This document shows, one piece after another, positions 40,767 through 50,993 of a stretch of 63,837 bases of DNA (position 1 is its first letter; the number at the start of each line of letters is the position of its first letter). Source of the DNA: Candidatus Limosilactobacillus merdavium (GTDB lineage Bacteria; Bacillota; Bacilli; Lactobacillales; Lactobacillaceae); assembly GCA_018883805.1 (NCBI GenBank), contig JAHLFK010000058.1:1-63837 (forward strand), given 5' to 3'. Made by a program: the position numbers and the translations under genes. Under the pieces are notes generated by a model. That model saw only the letters and a list, made by a program, of their open reading frames with translations, searched no databases and was not told the DNA's origin.

Positions 40767-41823
40767 TTCCTTTATCTGCTTCTATATATGACTTTAATTA
40801 AATTGTATCATTATTAGTATCGTAATAATGTAATTCTGTTTTTAGAATTAAGTATATTTAACGCGTGGTGCTAGTGAAATTTTTCTAAGCAATATTAGAT
40901 GCCAGAAACGCTACTTCCAACCGTTATTGAAAGACTGTTAAAATTTGCGCACGATTATTTTTGGCATTATAATATTTCAATAAGGAAAAGTCTGTTTCAA
41001 TCGTTCGGCAAATTGCTTTTAGTATGTGTGAGTTATGTTCTTTCGTTCCAGCCATGTTTTGGTAAAATGGGGTTTCCAAAGTGTTTGAGCTTCTATCATA
41101 TGCTCTTTTTCAATAAATTCCATTCAATTACAGAAATTTGACACAATAATGGTACATTAGAATTAGGTAGGTGTGTTAGGTTACTAAGAGAATGGGTGCT
41201 GTATCGTTGCCATGATGGAATTTAAGAATAATTTAAATATTGTGCCGTTGTGCTTTTATAGATAAATACTAGCTGAGAAAGTGCAGAGGGTGAATATAGT
41301 CACCATAGCTTACTGTTTAGTAGTATTGATAATACACTTGTATTGTTCAATAACATTTGATAAGGAATATAATCATCGATTTAAGATCAAGTGTAGTCAT
41401 AGCTAAGACTACGTTACTAAATTTTTGGGTTTTCAACGAGTTAAAAAGATATCTTAGTTTGCATCGGCTTTATTCTTAATATTGGCACTATTGGGATCAA
41501 TCAATATATGGTTTGAATTTCATTGCTATCCCTACTTCTATAAGTTTAGTTTTAAGTGGTTTATTACTATTTGATGAGTCAATTGCTTTATAAACTTGTA
41601 GACAGGAATTATTCAAACTAAAAGTGTTTTGGTGACCCTATATTTCCTTTATTCAGATTATATTAATAAATGGTATTTTAGGGTATAATAAAGTATGATT
41701 CTTGTCAGAGTAAAGCTATTTTTGTACCTACTTTATAGGTTCAATATGGTGTAAGGAGCGTATTGTATTCTGGTCATAAGTACTTTAGTGCTTTAACAAA
41801 ACAATTAGTTTGATTAACGTATT

Positions 41824-41877
41824 AGTTCTCAGGTATAGATACGCGTGATAATCGTGTAAGGTGCCTGAGGACTTTTT
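41824..41877 (+). terminator. Hairpin + U-tract immediately upstream of brxA (possible attenuator)
   Basis: AGTTCTCAGG...CCTGAGGACTTTTT. Confidence 0.65.
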
Positions 41878-41906
41878 AATTTAAATAATAATTGAGGAGA
41901 AATAAT

Positions 41907-42506
41907 ATGACACAAAATTACAATGCAGGAATAACCTCATATGCGTTGTGGTTCAGTGAATTTAAATTATGTGTTTCTATGTATCAAGAAGGTAACACAC
42001 TTGATGATATTAAACAGGCTAGCGATAATAATAATGTCTTAGAAATGCCATCACGTGATCGTGCTAAACGAGCATCACGAAATTTAACTAAACGTTTAAA
42101 GATCCTACCTGAAAATATAATTAATCAGTTTGAATTTTTGGATGTCAACAATCAAAAACTAGTAGCTTTGTTATCGATGATGTTAACTAATCGATTACTA
42201 AATGAGTTTGTGTATGAGGTTTATCGCAATGAAATTATTTTAGGAGACAGGGTTCTGGAAGAACGTGAAATGATTGAGTTCATAACTAGAAAACAAATGG
42301 AAAGTGAACAAATTGCTAAGTGGACAGATGAAACATCCAAAAGGGTTCGAGGTAGCTTAAAAACCATTTTACGTGATGCGGGGTTGTTAAAACGTGAAAA
42401 GAATATTGATATTGTCCTTCAACCATTTATTGATATTCACCTAGCTAAATTAATGAAGCAAGACCACTTAAATAAGGAGTTAACCGCATTAGGAGGGCAA
42501 AACTGA
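41907..42506 (+). CDS. brxA: BREX protein BrxA
   Basis: ~200 aa DUF1819-like; first gene of brxABC-pglX-pglZ order; GAGGAG RBS. Confidence 0.85.
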   Translation: MTQNYNAGITSYALWFSEFKLCVSMYQEGNTLDDIKQASDNNNVLEMPSRDRAKRASRNLTKRLKILPENIINQFEFLDVNNQKLVALLSMMLTNRLLNEFVYEVYRNEIILGDRVLEEREMIEFITRKQMESEQIAKWTDETSKRVRGSLKTILRDAGLLKREKNIDIVLQPFIDIHLAKLMKQDHLNKELTALGGQN

Positions 42507-43096
42507 TGTATAAAGAGGAGCAAGTACATTTTGAAAAATTGATACAGAAAATTCAGAAACCTGATTTTCAACGTAATCAAGGGTTATCAAATGAAGTTGG
42601 GTATTATATTTACCCATATAATGTTGCAGATACACCTAGGGTGCGTGCAAATTTAGATGATCTTACTAAGTCTGAAACAGCAATGAAAATTAACCTAAAA
42701 GTATTTGATTTGTATGACATTATGCTGGATAGCATTCATAAATTAAAAGGGATAGCAGATGATGATCCATTTCGGATTTTAGCTGAAATGGAAAAGCAAA
42801 GTGGGATCGATCAAGTAGCTCAGCAAATTAATAACTTGATGCGAATGGATGAAAACCATAATGATGTTGTTAGGTATGTCCAGGATCACATTGATGATCA
42901 GCATTGTGTGATTTTCATAACTGGTGTTGGGAAGGTTTACCCGCTGATTAGAGCGCACAAAGTGTTAAATACAATGCATCAAGTGTTGGATAAAAATCCA
43001 GTTGTGATGTTTTATCCCGGTAAGTATAGTGAACAAAATTTACAAATTTTTGGTGAAGCTAACGACCAAAATTATTATCGTGCATTTTCAATTTAG
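42506..43096 (+). CDS. brxB: BREX protein BrxB (DUF1788)
   Basis: YYIYPYNVADTPRVRANLDDL; IFITGVGKVYPLIRAHKVLN. Confidence 0.9.
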   Translation: MYKEEQVHFEKLIQKIQKPDFQRNQGLSNEVGYYIYPYNVADTPRVRANLDDLTKSETAMKINLKVFDLYDIMLDSIHKLKGIADDDPFRILAEMEKQSGIDQVAQQINNLMRMDENHNDVVRYVQDHIDDQHCVIFITGVGKVYPLIRAHKVLNTMHQVLDKNPVVMFYPGKYSEQNLQIFGEANDQNYYRAFSI

Positions 43097-43120
43097 TAAT
43101 TAATAATTTAGGAGAAAACA

Positions 43121-46100
43121 ATGATTATTAAAGATATTTTTGCAAAAGACATTAATCGAAATATTCGTGGGGTCATTAAGATTGGCCAAGAAGCTGAAAC
43201 CATAAAAAAACAAGAGCTCGAAGAATACGTGGTAACTGATGAACTTCAGTCTCACTTTAAAAGATTCTTTTCAGCTTATGTTAATAGTATTAATCGGCCA
43301 ACTGATGCAACTGGTGTTTGGATTAGCGGTTTCTTTGGATCCGGTAAATCTCATTTCCTTAAGATCTTGTCTTACCTACTAGACAATTCTATGGTGGCTG
43401 GGAAGCGGCCAATTGATTATTTCAGGGATGATAGCAAAATTAAGGATCCAGACACTATCCAGCTAATTGAACAATCAGAACAAGTTCCGACCGATGTTGT
43501 CTTATTTAACATTGATGCTAAAGCGGATGCTAATGCAGCAGCAGATAAGTCGGCTATTCTCACTGTTTTTCTTCGAGTCTTTAATGAAAAACTAGGATAT
43601 GATTCTAATCCATCTGTGGCTAATCTAGAACGTTGGCTAGATGATCATGGTCAGTATCAGGCGTTTAAGGACGCCTTTTACAAAGCTTCTGGCAGTCACT
43701 GGGTTGATGTTCGTAATAGTTTTAGTTTTATCAAAAATAGTGTTAAAGAAGCCTTAGTGCAATCCGGATCGATGACTGAAGGTAATGCTGCCGATTATTT
43801 ATCTAACATGGGAAACTTCACGATTAATCCTGAAGAGTTTGCGGGAATGGTTAAGAAGTACCTTGATAAGAAGGGCAATAATCATCATATTATCTTTTTG
43901 GCCGATGAAGTAGGACAGTTCATCGGCGATAATGGGGACCGGATGTTAAACCTACAAACCATTGTCGAACAACTTCAAACACAATGTGCTGGTCAAGCAT
44001 GGGTTGTAGTAACTTCCCAGCAACAAATTGATGAGGTTACTGCTAACTTTACTAATCAAAAGCGTGAAGACCTTTCAAAGATTCAGGGACGTTTTAATAC
44101 AATGATTAACATGTCATCCGCTAATGCCAATGAAGTTATTCAGAAACGATTATTAACTAAGAAGCCAACGGCAAGTGATCAGTTAGCAGCTATTTTTGAA
44201 GAAAATCATTACAACATTAATAATAAGATTAATTTTAGTGATCAGGTCAGTCGTAAGAAATATGCAGACGATAATGACTTTATTACGAATTATCCGTTCA
44301 TTCCCTATCAGTTTGACCTTCTTAAGGATGTATTAGGAGCAGTCAGAAAACATGGGGCAGAAGGTAAGCATATGTCAGATGGCGAGCGTTCTTTGCTTGC
44401 TACTTTTCAGGCAGCAACAGTTACCTATGAAGATGATAAAGTTGGTCGCTTAGTGCCCTTTTCTGCTTTTTTTAGGGGAATGTATGAATTCTTAAGTCAT
44501 GATCATCAAGTAGTATTTACCAATGCTGAGGGTAACGATGCCGTTTGCCCAAATGGTAATCATGATACTTTAGCTATGCAAGTTCTTGAAGTTCTGTTCA
44601 TGGTTAAATATCTTGATAATTTCCCCGCAACATTAGAAAATATTACCACGTTATTGATTGATGGGATTTTTACTGATCGTGAAGACCTAACGTCTAAGGT
44701 AAAAAAGGCATTGGAACTTTTGATTTCTCAAAAATACGTTCAGTTGAATGTCGAAACATATGAATTTTTAACTGATAAAGAACAGGATGTCAACGAAGCA
44801 ATTAATAGTTACGAAGTTGATGATACCTACATCATTAATAAGATTGGTGGATATCTAATTGGTGACAAGTACCTGAGTGATCGTTATGTGCCAAAGCATA
44901 TGGGTAACCAATATGTATTTAACTTTAATATTTATATTGATGGATCGGCATACGGGAGATCTAATAACAATCAAAGTTTACGGATCGTTACGCCGTTAAA
45001 CCCAGCTGGCGAAGAGCAATATCGAATGACTGCTCAGAGTGGTAGTACGGTGGTTCTTGTTCTGCCAGACAACAACAGTTACATCTCTAATTTCCGCCGT
45101 GTTGGACAAATTGAACAATACATTCAAAAGTCTGCCGGAAACCTTGATAATCAAGAAGGTGCTATCCGTTTAGGTAAAATGGATGAGCGAAAGAAACTGG
45201 AGAAAGCTGCTGATGAAGCCCTTTTAAATGATTTAAACAATTCCACAATCTACGTCATAAATGACGTTCTGGATGATAATACTGATATTACAAGCAGGTT
45301 AAATGATGCTTATCAAGAAGTTATTGATTCTAGTTACCGCAACTTGAGTTATCTGACTGCAATTAAAGATGAAAAAGACGTACTTCACCTGTTAAAAGGT
45401 ACCGGTGAAGAGGCAAATACGATAATTGATGACAATCAACAAGCGGTTCAGGCAGTGATTGATTACCTGATGATGAAAACTAATCAGGGGATGCAAGCAC
45501 TGTCGATGGAAAACATCCGTGATCACTTTAATGACATTCCGTTTGGCTATAATGACGAAGATATTGCTTGGTTGGTAGCAAAGGCATTTAAAGACGGCAA
45601 GGTTAAATTAGCATTTAATAATGCTCCAATTTCTATTGGCGATGCGGTTAATAATGCTCAATTAATTACTAGCTACTTAACGAAAAAACAGCAAGTAAGA
45701 AAGTTGACCTTGCAAATTGTCCGGGAAGTTTCAGAAAAACAGAGGAAAGCTGCACGTAATTTTGTGAGGGATATTTTACACAAGCGTAGCATTCTTGCCG
45801 ATAATAATTCGACTGAGCAGTTGGCAGCTAAAATTGTTACCACTACTGAAGAAAAAATCAATGAACTAAATGACTTCGATGCCTTCCCTCAGGGCCCAGG
45901 AAAAGCCTTAATCGATCAAGGAGTAGAATTGTTAAATCCAATCGCTAATTCAGGCAATAATAGTGAACGAACATATGGCTTGATTGATAAACACCTAGAT
46001 GAGTTAGAAGATTGGTTAGAAGACATGGATGATAATGGTATCTCTGATTTTTATCATTCTGATACTCAGAAATCGGTTTGGCGGAGATCGTTGGACTACA

Positions 46101-46786
46101 TGGATAGATATAACCTAGCAAAGGGATTTATTGATTCTGATAATGCTGTTCATAAAACTGCACAAACCATTAAGGAAAGCCTTAAGAAGCAAAATATTAG
46201 TCGGGTCATTCCTCAACTAGAAGCCTTGAATCAGGATTTTGCTACCCAATTTAATGATTTAGTTGATGAGTTGTATCGTCAATACCAGGACAAGAGTGAA
46301 AATTACTTGCAATTACTGGAACAACGCTTAGCAGACGCTAATTTCCCAGAGCAAACTGCTAACAAACTTCAGCAGCGGATTCAGGATACAATTTCAAGAG
46401 ATAACCAAATTGCTGAGCAAAAGAGTAATGATGGCAAGTACACCGAATTAAATGATCAAATCCAGTTGCTGAGACGAGATGCGGACAAATTACAACGGGA
46501 AATTGACGAAACTAGTCAACAAATTGCTCGAGATTTACGCCGTAAGCAAGAATTGGCAGAACAAGCAACGGAATATGATTCTAATGAGCGGCCTCATCCG
46601 GTTAAAAGTATCCCCCATGAAGTAGTTCATACTAAACGGGTAAAGACAATTAAGATTAGTGAGCTTGAAGGACAAGCATGGCGAATTACTAGTGATAGTG
46701 ATTTGGATAGCTATATTAACCAGTTAAAGCAGTCCTTACAACGTGAAATAGATTCAAATGATATTGTGAATGTTGATTTTAAGTAG
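43121..46786 (+). CDS. brxC: BREX ATPase BrxC
   Basis: ISGFFGSGKSHFLKILSYLL; 1221 aa; synteny. Confidence 0.93.
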   Translation: MIIKDIFAKDINRNIRGVIKIGQEAETIKKQELEEYVVTDELQSHFKRFFSAYVNSINRPTDATGVWISGFFGSGKSHFLKILSYLLDNSMVAGKRPIDYFRDDSKIKDPDTIQLIEQSEQVPTDVVLFNIDAKADANAAADKSAILTVFLRVFNEKLGYDSNPSVANLERWLDDHGQYQAFKDAFYKASGSHWVDVRNSFSFIKNSVKEALVQSGSMTEGNAADYLSNMGNFTINPEEFAGMVKKYLDKKGNNHHIIFLADEVGQFIGDNGDRMLNLQTIVEQLQTQCAGQAWVVVTSQQQIDEVTANFTNQKREDLSKIQGRFNTMINMSSANANEVIQKRLLTKKPTASDQLAAIFEENHYNINNKINFSDQVSRKKYADDNDFITNYPFIPYQFDLLKDVLGAVRKHGAEGKHMSDGERSLLATFQAATVTYEDDKVGRLVPFSAFFRGMYEFLSHDHQVVFTNAEGNDAVCPNGNHDTLAMQVLEVLFMVKYLDNFPATLENITTLLIDGIFTDREDLTSKVKKALELLISQKYVQLNVETYEFLTDKEQDVNEAINSYEVDDTYIINKIGGYLIGDKYLSDRYVPKHMGNQYVFNFNIYIDGSAYGRSNNNQSLRIVTPLNPAGEEQYRMTAQSGSTVVLVLPDNNSYISNFRRVGQIEQYIQKSAGNLDNQEGAIRLGKMDERKKLEKAADEALLNDLNNSTIYVINDVLDDNTDITSRLNDAYQEVIDSSYRNLSYLTAIKDEKDVLHLLKGTGEEANTIIDDNQQAVQAVIDYLMMKTNQGMQALSMENIRDHFNDIPFGYNDEDIAWLVAKAFKDGKVKLAFNNAPISIGDAVNNAQLITSYLTKKQQVRKLTLQIVREVSEKQRKAARNFVRDILHKRSILADNNSTEQLAAKIVTTTEEKINELNDFDAFPQGPGKALIDQGVELLNPIANSGNNSERTYGLIDKHLDELEDWLEDMDDNGISDFYHSDTQKSVWRRSLDYMDRYNLAKGFIDSDNAVHKTAQTIKESLKKQNISRVIPQLEALNQDFATQFNDLVDELYRQYQDKSENYLQLLEQRLADANFPEQTANKLQQRIQDTISRDNQIAEQKSNDGKYTELNDQIQLLRRDADKLQREIDETSQQIARDLRRKQELAEQATEYDSNERPHPVKSIPHEVVHTKRVKTIKISELEGQAWRITSDSDLDSYINQLKQSLQREIDSNDIVNVDFK

Positions 46787-46794
46787 GTTTGAAA

Positions 46795-49700
46795 ATGGAT
46801 AAGACAAAAATAAAGAATTTTGCTGTTAATGCACGTAAAGAATTAATAGATAGAGTTCGGCAACGATTGGCAAACTTTGGGATTGATAAAGCAGGAATAG
46901 CTGATGAGCTACCAATTTCCACCACAGCTGTTAAGTACTATACTAATGAACACTTCCCACTAAAAGGGAGGGCAATTGGTTGGCGTAAACAAATAGTTAG
47001 TCGACTTAATCAGGATACCAATCAGAAATGGGACGAAAAACTGAATCAGTTTATTGATGAGGTTGCTTATACCTGGTTTAACCGGATTATTGCCATCCGT
47101 TTTATGGAGGTAAATGATTACCTACCTAGTAGAACACGGGTTCTTTCAAGTGAAGAGGGCCGAGTTGAACCTGATATGTTAAACCATGCTTTGGAAATTG
47201 AGGATGACCTGGGCGGATATAGCGATGAAGAACGGGTCCAAATAACGGATGCTTTGACAAGTCGTAAGCCTGCACAATTGGATAAAATATTTGGCATGTT
47301 ATTCATCAAACAAACAGATGAATTATCAAATCTACTACCAGGATTGTTTGAAAAGACTTCTGATTATATGAAGCTTTTGTTTGTACCTAATTACAGTAAT
47401 GGAGTTATTAAACAGCTGATTGATGAGATTCCAGAAGAAGACTTTGATGTATCAAAGTCTGGCCAGGTGTCCATTATTGGCTGGTTATACCAATACTATA
47501 TTTCTGAATTGCATGATCAGGTCGTTAATATTACAGGGAAAAAAGCAGTAAAAAAAGCCGATATTCCTGCAGCTACTCAGTTATTTACAACAGACTGGGT
47601 AGTCAAATACATGGTTGATAATTCCCTTGGTAAATACTATTTAGAACGTCATCCCCAAAGTAGTATTAAAGATGATCTTAAATACTTATTGCCCGCAAAA
47701 ATGGAATTGGTGCAGAATGGCAAGCAGCTTATTGAATACAAGTTTCTGGATAATGCCATGGGTTCAGGCCATGTTTTAATATATGCCTTTGACGTGTTTA
47801 TGAAGATGTATCAAGAGGAGGGATACTCCTCTCGTGAGGCGGTCCTTCTTATTCTTGAGAATAATCTGTATGGCTTTGAAATTGACAAGCGAGCTTACCA
47901 GCTGGCCTATTTTGCTGTAATGATGAAAGCCCGGCAGTATGACCGACGAATATTTAAGAGAGATATTCATCTCAATCTATACCTCTTTAAGGATTTAGTA
48001 TTGCCGAGTGCATTTTATGATAGGTTGCCACAACAGATTGCTGACGAATTAAAAGAAACTATGGCGGATTTTTCTAATGCAACTGAATATGGGGCAATTA
48101 TGCAGATTAACAGTCATCATGATTGGGATAAATTAATGGCAACAGTAAACTCAATTGAGCCGGTTGAAGACTTGGATATTGATGGTATTAATAGGGCCAA
48201 GGATAATGCCTTACAAGCGCTTAATTTGATGAAGTTACTGACTTCTAAGTATGAAGTAGTAGTAACGAATCCACCATATCTAAACAAATTTGATAAAACA
48301 CTTAAGAAGTATCTAAATAATCATTATCATGATTATTCTAAGGATCTATTTGCAGTATTCGTATACCATAATCAAGAATTATTATCTAATAATGGGTATG
48401 CTGGCTTTATGACACCGTTTGTATGGATGTTTATTAAGACATATGAGCCCCTTAGAAGGATAATTATCAATCATGTTAAGATAGATAGCTTGATCCAAAT
48501 GGAGTATTCCGCGTATGAAGAAGCTACAGTTCCAATTGATAGCTTTGTTCTAAAGAAAACACATGAAGATACTATCGGCACCTACATTCGTTTGTCCAAT
48601 TTTAAAGGAGGAATGGATGCACAAAGAGACAAAGTTATTAAAGCTATTGATAATCCTAACAGTGATTATCTATACCATACTGATCAGGACAACTTTAATA
48701 AAATCCCTGGTTCTCCCATAGCTTATTGGGCTCCTCAAGCATTAATTAATGACTTTGAAAAGGGTAAACCATTAGGACAACTTGTTGATGCTAAACAAGG
48801 ACTGGCAACTGCAGACAATAAACGCTTCTTACGTTATTGGTATGAAGTCGATTTTAATAATATCTACTTTGATGCCCATAATACTAATGAAGCGAAGCAA
48901 TCTGGTAAAAAGTGGTTCCCATATAATAAGGGCGGCTCTTATCGTAAATGGTATGGAAACTATGACTATGTGGTAAATTGGCAGAATGATGGCTATGAGA
49001 TCAAGCACTTTACCGATTCAAGGGGAAAGGTACGGTCCAGACCACAAAATACCGAGTACTACTTTAAGGAAGCAGTTACATGGTCGGATGTAAATAGTGG
49101 ACGTTTCTCATTAAGGTACCGTGAATCAGGAAGCATTCATGATGTTAAGGGCATGTCGGCTTTTAGTGAAGATCATGATAAACTTTTATATTTACTGGGA
49201 CTGCTTAATACAAAAATTGGTAATTATGTTTTTAAGATGATCAACCCGACGATCAGCTTGCAAATCGGTAACTTTGTGGTTTTCCCTGTGTTAAATTCTT
49301 CCAGGGAAATTACATCTAAGGTATCTAACAACATATTAATGGAGAAGCAGGATTGGAATAATTATGAAGAAGCATGGGGATTCAATAGTAATCCATTAAT
49401 TGGGCTGTCAACAACATTACAAGAAAGTTATAAGCAATTTGTGAGTGATTTAAACGATAAAAGACGTCAGGTTAAGTCGAATGAGACTGACCTCAATCGT
49501 TTTTTTATCAAACTATACGGTCTAAGTAATGAATTAGATGCATCCGTTGAAGACACCAGTTTATCGATGGAAAATCCTCAAGATGATAATCATCGTGAAT
49601 TGACGGTAAAGAGGTTACTGTCCTATTTTATTGGCTGCGTATTTGGACGTTACTCTTTAGATAAACCGGGATTAGTGTATGCAGGCGGTGACTGGAATGG

Positions 49701-50331
49701 ATCGGCATACACTAGCTTTAAGCCTAACCAGGATAATCTAATCTTGCTAACAGATCGTGATTACTTTGGGGATGATCGAGATATTATTAACCGCCTGAAG
49801 GAGTTCTTACGAGTTGCCTTTGATTCTCAGTCCTTAAACGATAATCTACACTTTATTGCCAAAACACTTGATCCTAAAAAGTCTGAACGAGGTGAAAGTG
49901 ATGAGCAGATTATTCGTAACTATTTCCTCAATGATTTTTATAAGGATCATGATAAAACGTATCATAAGCGGCCTATTTACTGGCAGTTTAATAGTGGTCG
50001 TAACGATGGGTTTAAGGCCTTGATGTACTTACATCGATATAATAAAGACGAATTGGCAATGGTTCGTAACTACTTACACGACTTGCAAGCTGCATATAGT
50101 AACACCATTAAATTTAACGATGAACAGGAAACGAATTCCTCGACAGCACGCGAGAAGAATCAGTATCGTAAAGATACAGTTAAGCTAAATAAAAAGGTAA
50201 CTGAGGTCATTAAATATGACGAAGTACTTCAACACCAAGCATTAGCTCAGGTTTCCATTGACCTAGATGATGGTGTTGTTGTTAACCACGCTAAGGTTCA
50301 AGGGAACGAAGAATTGTTCTCTAAATTGTAG
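46795..50331 (+). CDS. pglX: BREX-1 adenine-specific DNA methyltransferase PglX
   Basis: N-term KIKNFAVNARKELIDRV, NPPY motif (VVTNPPYLNKF), 1178 aa. Confidence 0.95.
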   Translation: MDKTKIKNFAVNARKELIDRVRQRLANFGIDKAGIADELPISTTAVKYYTNEHFPLKGRAIGWRKQIVSRLNQDTNQKWDEKLNQFIDEVAYTWFNRIIAIRFMEVNDYLPSRTRVLSSEEGRVEPDMLNHALEIEDDLGGYSDEERVQITDALTSRKPAQLDKIFGMLFIKQTDELSNLLPGLFEKTSDYMKLLFVPNYSNGVIKQLIDEIPEEDFDVSKSGQVSIIGWLYQYYISELHDQVVNITGKKAVKKADIPAATQLFTTDWVVKYMVDNSLGKYYLERHPQSSIKDDLKYLLPAKMELVQNGKQLIEYKFLDNAMGSGHVLIYAFDVFMKMYQEEGYSSREAVLLILENNLYGFEIDKRAYQLAYFAVMMKARQYDRRIFKRDIHLNLYLFKDLVLPSAFYDRLPQQIADELKETMADFSNATEYGAIMQINSHHDWDKLMATVNSIEPVEDLDIDGINRAKDNALQALNLMKLLTSKYEVVVTNPPYLNKFDKTLKKYLNNHYHDYSKDLFAVFVYHNQELLSNNGYAGFMTPFVWMFIKTYEPLRRIIINHVKIDSLIQMEYSAYEEATVPIDSFVLKKTHEDTIGTYIRLSNFKGGMDAQRDKVIKAIDNPNSDYLYHTDQDNFNKIPGSPIAYWAPQALINDFEKGKPLGQLVDAKQGLATADNKRFLRYWYEVDFNNIYFDAHNTNEAKQSGKKWFPYNKGGSYRKWYGNYDYVVNWQNDGYEIKHFTDSRGKVRSRPQNTEYYFKEAVTWSDVNSGRFSLRYRESGSIHDVKGMSAFSEDHDKLLYLLGLLNTKIGNYVFKMINPTISLQIGNFVVFPVLNSSREITSKVSNNILMEKQDWNNYEEAWGFNSNPLIGLSTTLQESYKQFVSDLNDKRRQVKSNETDLNRFFIKLYGLSNELDASVEDTSLSMENPQDDNHRELTVKRLLSYFIGCVFGRYSLDKPGLVYAGGDWNGSAYTSFKPNQDNLILLTDRDYFGDDRDIINRLKEFLRVAFDSQSLNDNLHFIAKTLDPKKSERGESDEQIIRNYFLNDFYKDHDKTYHKRPIYWQFNSGRNDGFKALMYLHRYNKDELAMVRNYLHDLQAAYSNTIKFNDEQETNSSTAREKNQYRKDTVKLNKKVTEVIKYDEVLQHQALAQVSIDLDDGVVVNHAKVQGNEELFSKL

Positions 50332-50353
50332 AACATTGTTAAATTAATTGAAC

Positions 50354-50386
50354 AAACCGGGGATGGAATCTAACATCTCCGGTTTT
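50354..50386 (+). terminator. Terminator downstream of pglX
   Basis: AAACCGGGGATG-gaatctaa-CATCTCCGGTTTT, 12-bp stem. Confidence 0.85.
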
Positions 50387-50390
50387 AATA

Positions 50391-50628
50391 GTGCACCCGG
50401 CAATATGTCTTCGCTGGCATCAGCAAGGGCTATTGGCGAACCACAAACAGTAAGACTTTGAGCTATTCTCTAACTAATAGAAAACTGGCGCGTCTTGGAC
50501 CCATATTTATTAGTCCAAGACGCGCCAGTCAATTTAAAGTGATTAAGCTGTTGAACCGCCGTATACGGAATCGTACGTACGGTGGGTGTGTGAGGTCGGT
50601 AATTGAACTAATTTACCTCCTACTCGAT
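50391..50628 (+). other. Group II intron remnant (RT ORF and most of domains I-IV missing)
   Basis: 5' GTGCACCCGG; domain V/VI-like GAACCGCCGTATACGGAATCGTACGTACGGTGGGTG...GAGGTCGGTAATTGAACTAATTTACCTCCTACTCGAT; lies just after a terminator hairpin. Confidence 0.65.
50484..50529. repeat. Perfect 17-bp inverted repeat
   Basis: ACTGGCGCGTCTTGGAC-ccatatttatta-GTCCAAGACGCGCCAGT. Confidence 0.95.
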
Positions 50629-50738
50629 TAGAGTAAATTCATCGGCACTTGAGAATCTTTAAAAATAACTACTCAATTATTCGTATATACGATATAATCT
50701 AATTGTATATATTGATAAGACAAATAGAGGTGTTTAAA

Positions 50739-50990
50739 TTGGCTATCAAGTCACCAACTAAAATTTTTAAGACTGGTAATTCTAGTGCTGTGCGATTAAG
50801 CAAAGATATTATGAAAGCTGCTGGATTAAAGGTTAATGACTCAATTTATGTTACGGTTAATCGGCAGGATGGCAGCGTGGTTATAAAACCTATTAAAGAA
50901 ACAAACGGGTTTCATGACCGTTTTGAAGAACTCTTAAATAAGAGTATGAAGGATGATCAAGAAGCTTTGGACTTTTTAAAGGATAAGTAA
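50739..50990 (+). CDS. AbrB/MazE-type antitoxin
   Basis: PTKIFKTGNSSAVRLSKDIMKAAGL swapped-hairpin AbrB motif; TTG start after AGAGGTG. Confidence 0.85.
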   Translation: MAIKSPTKIFKTGNSSAVRLSKDIMKAAGLKVNDSIYVTVNRQDGSVVIKPIKETNGFHDRFEELLNKSMKDDQEALDFLKDK

Positions 50991-50993
50991 AAA

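Noticed and set aside
40899-41141. 80-aa ORF on + strand
   Set aside because: No clear RBS, low-complexity hydrophobic/AT-driven composition, no recognisable family.
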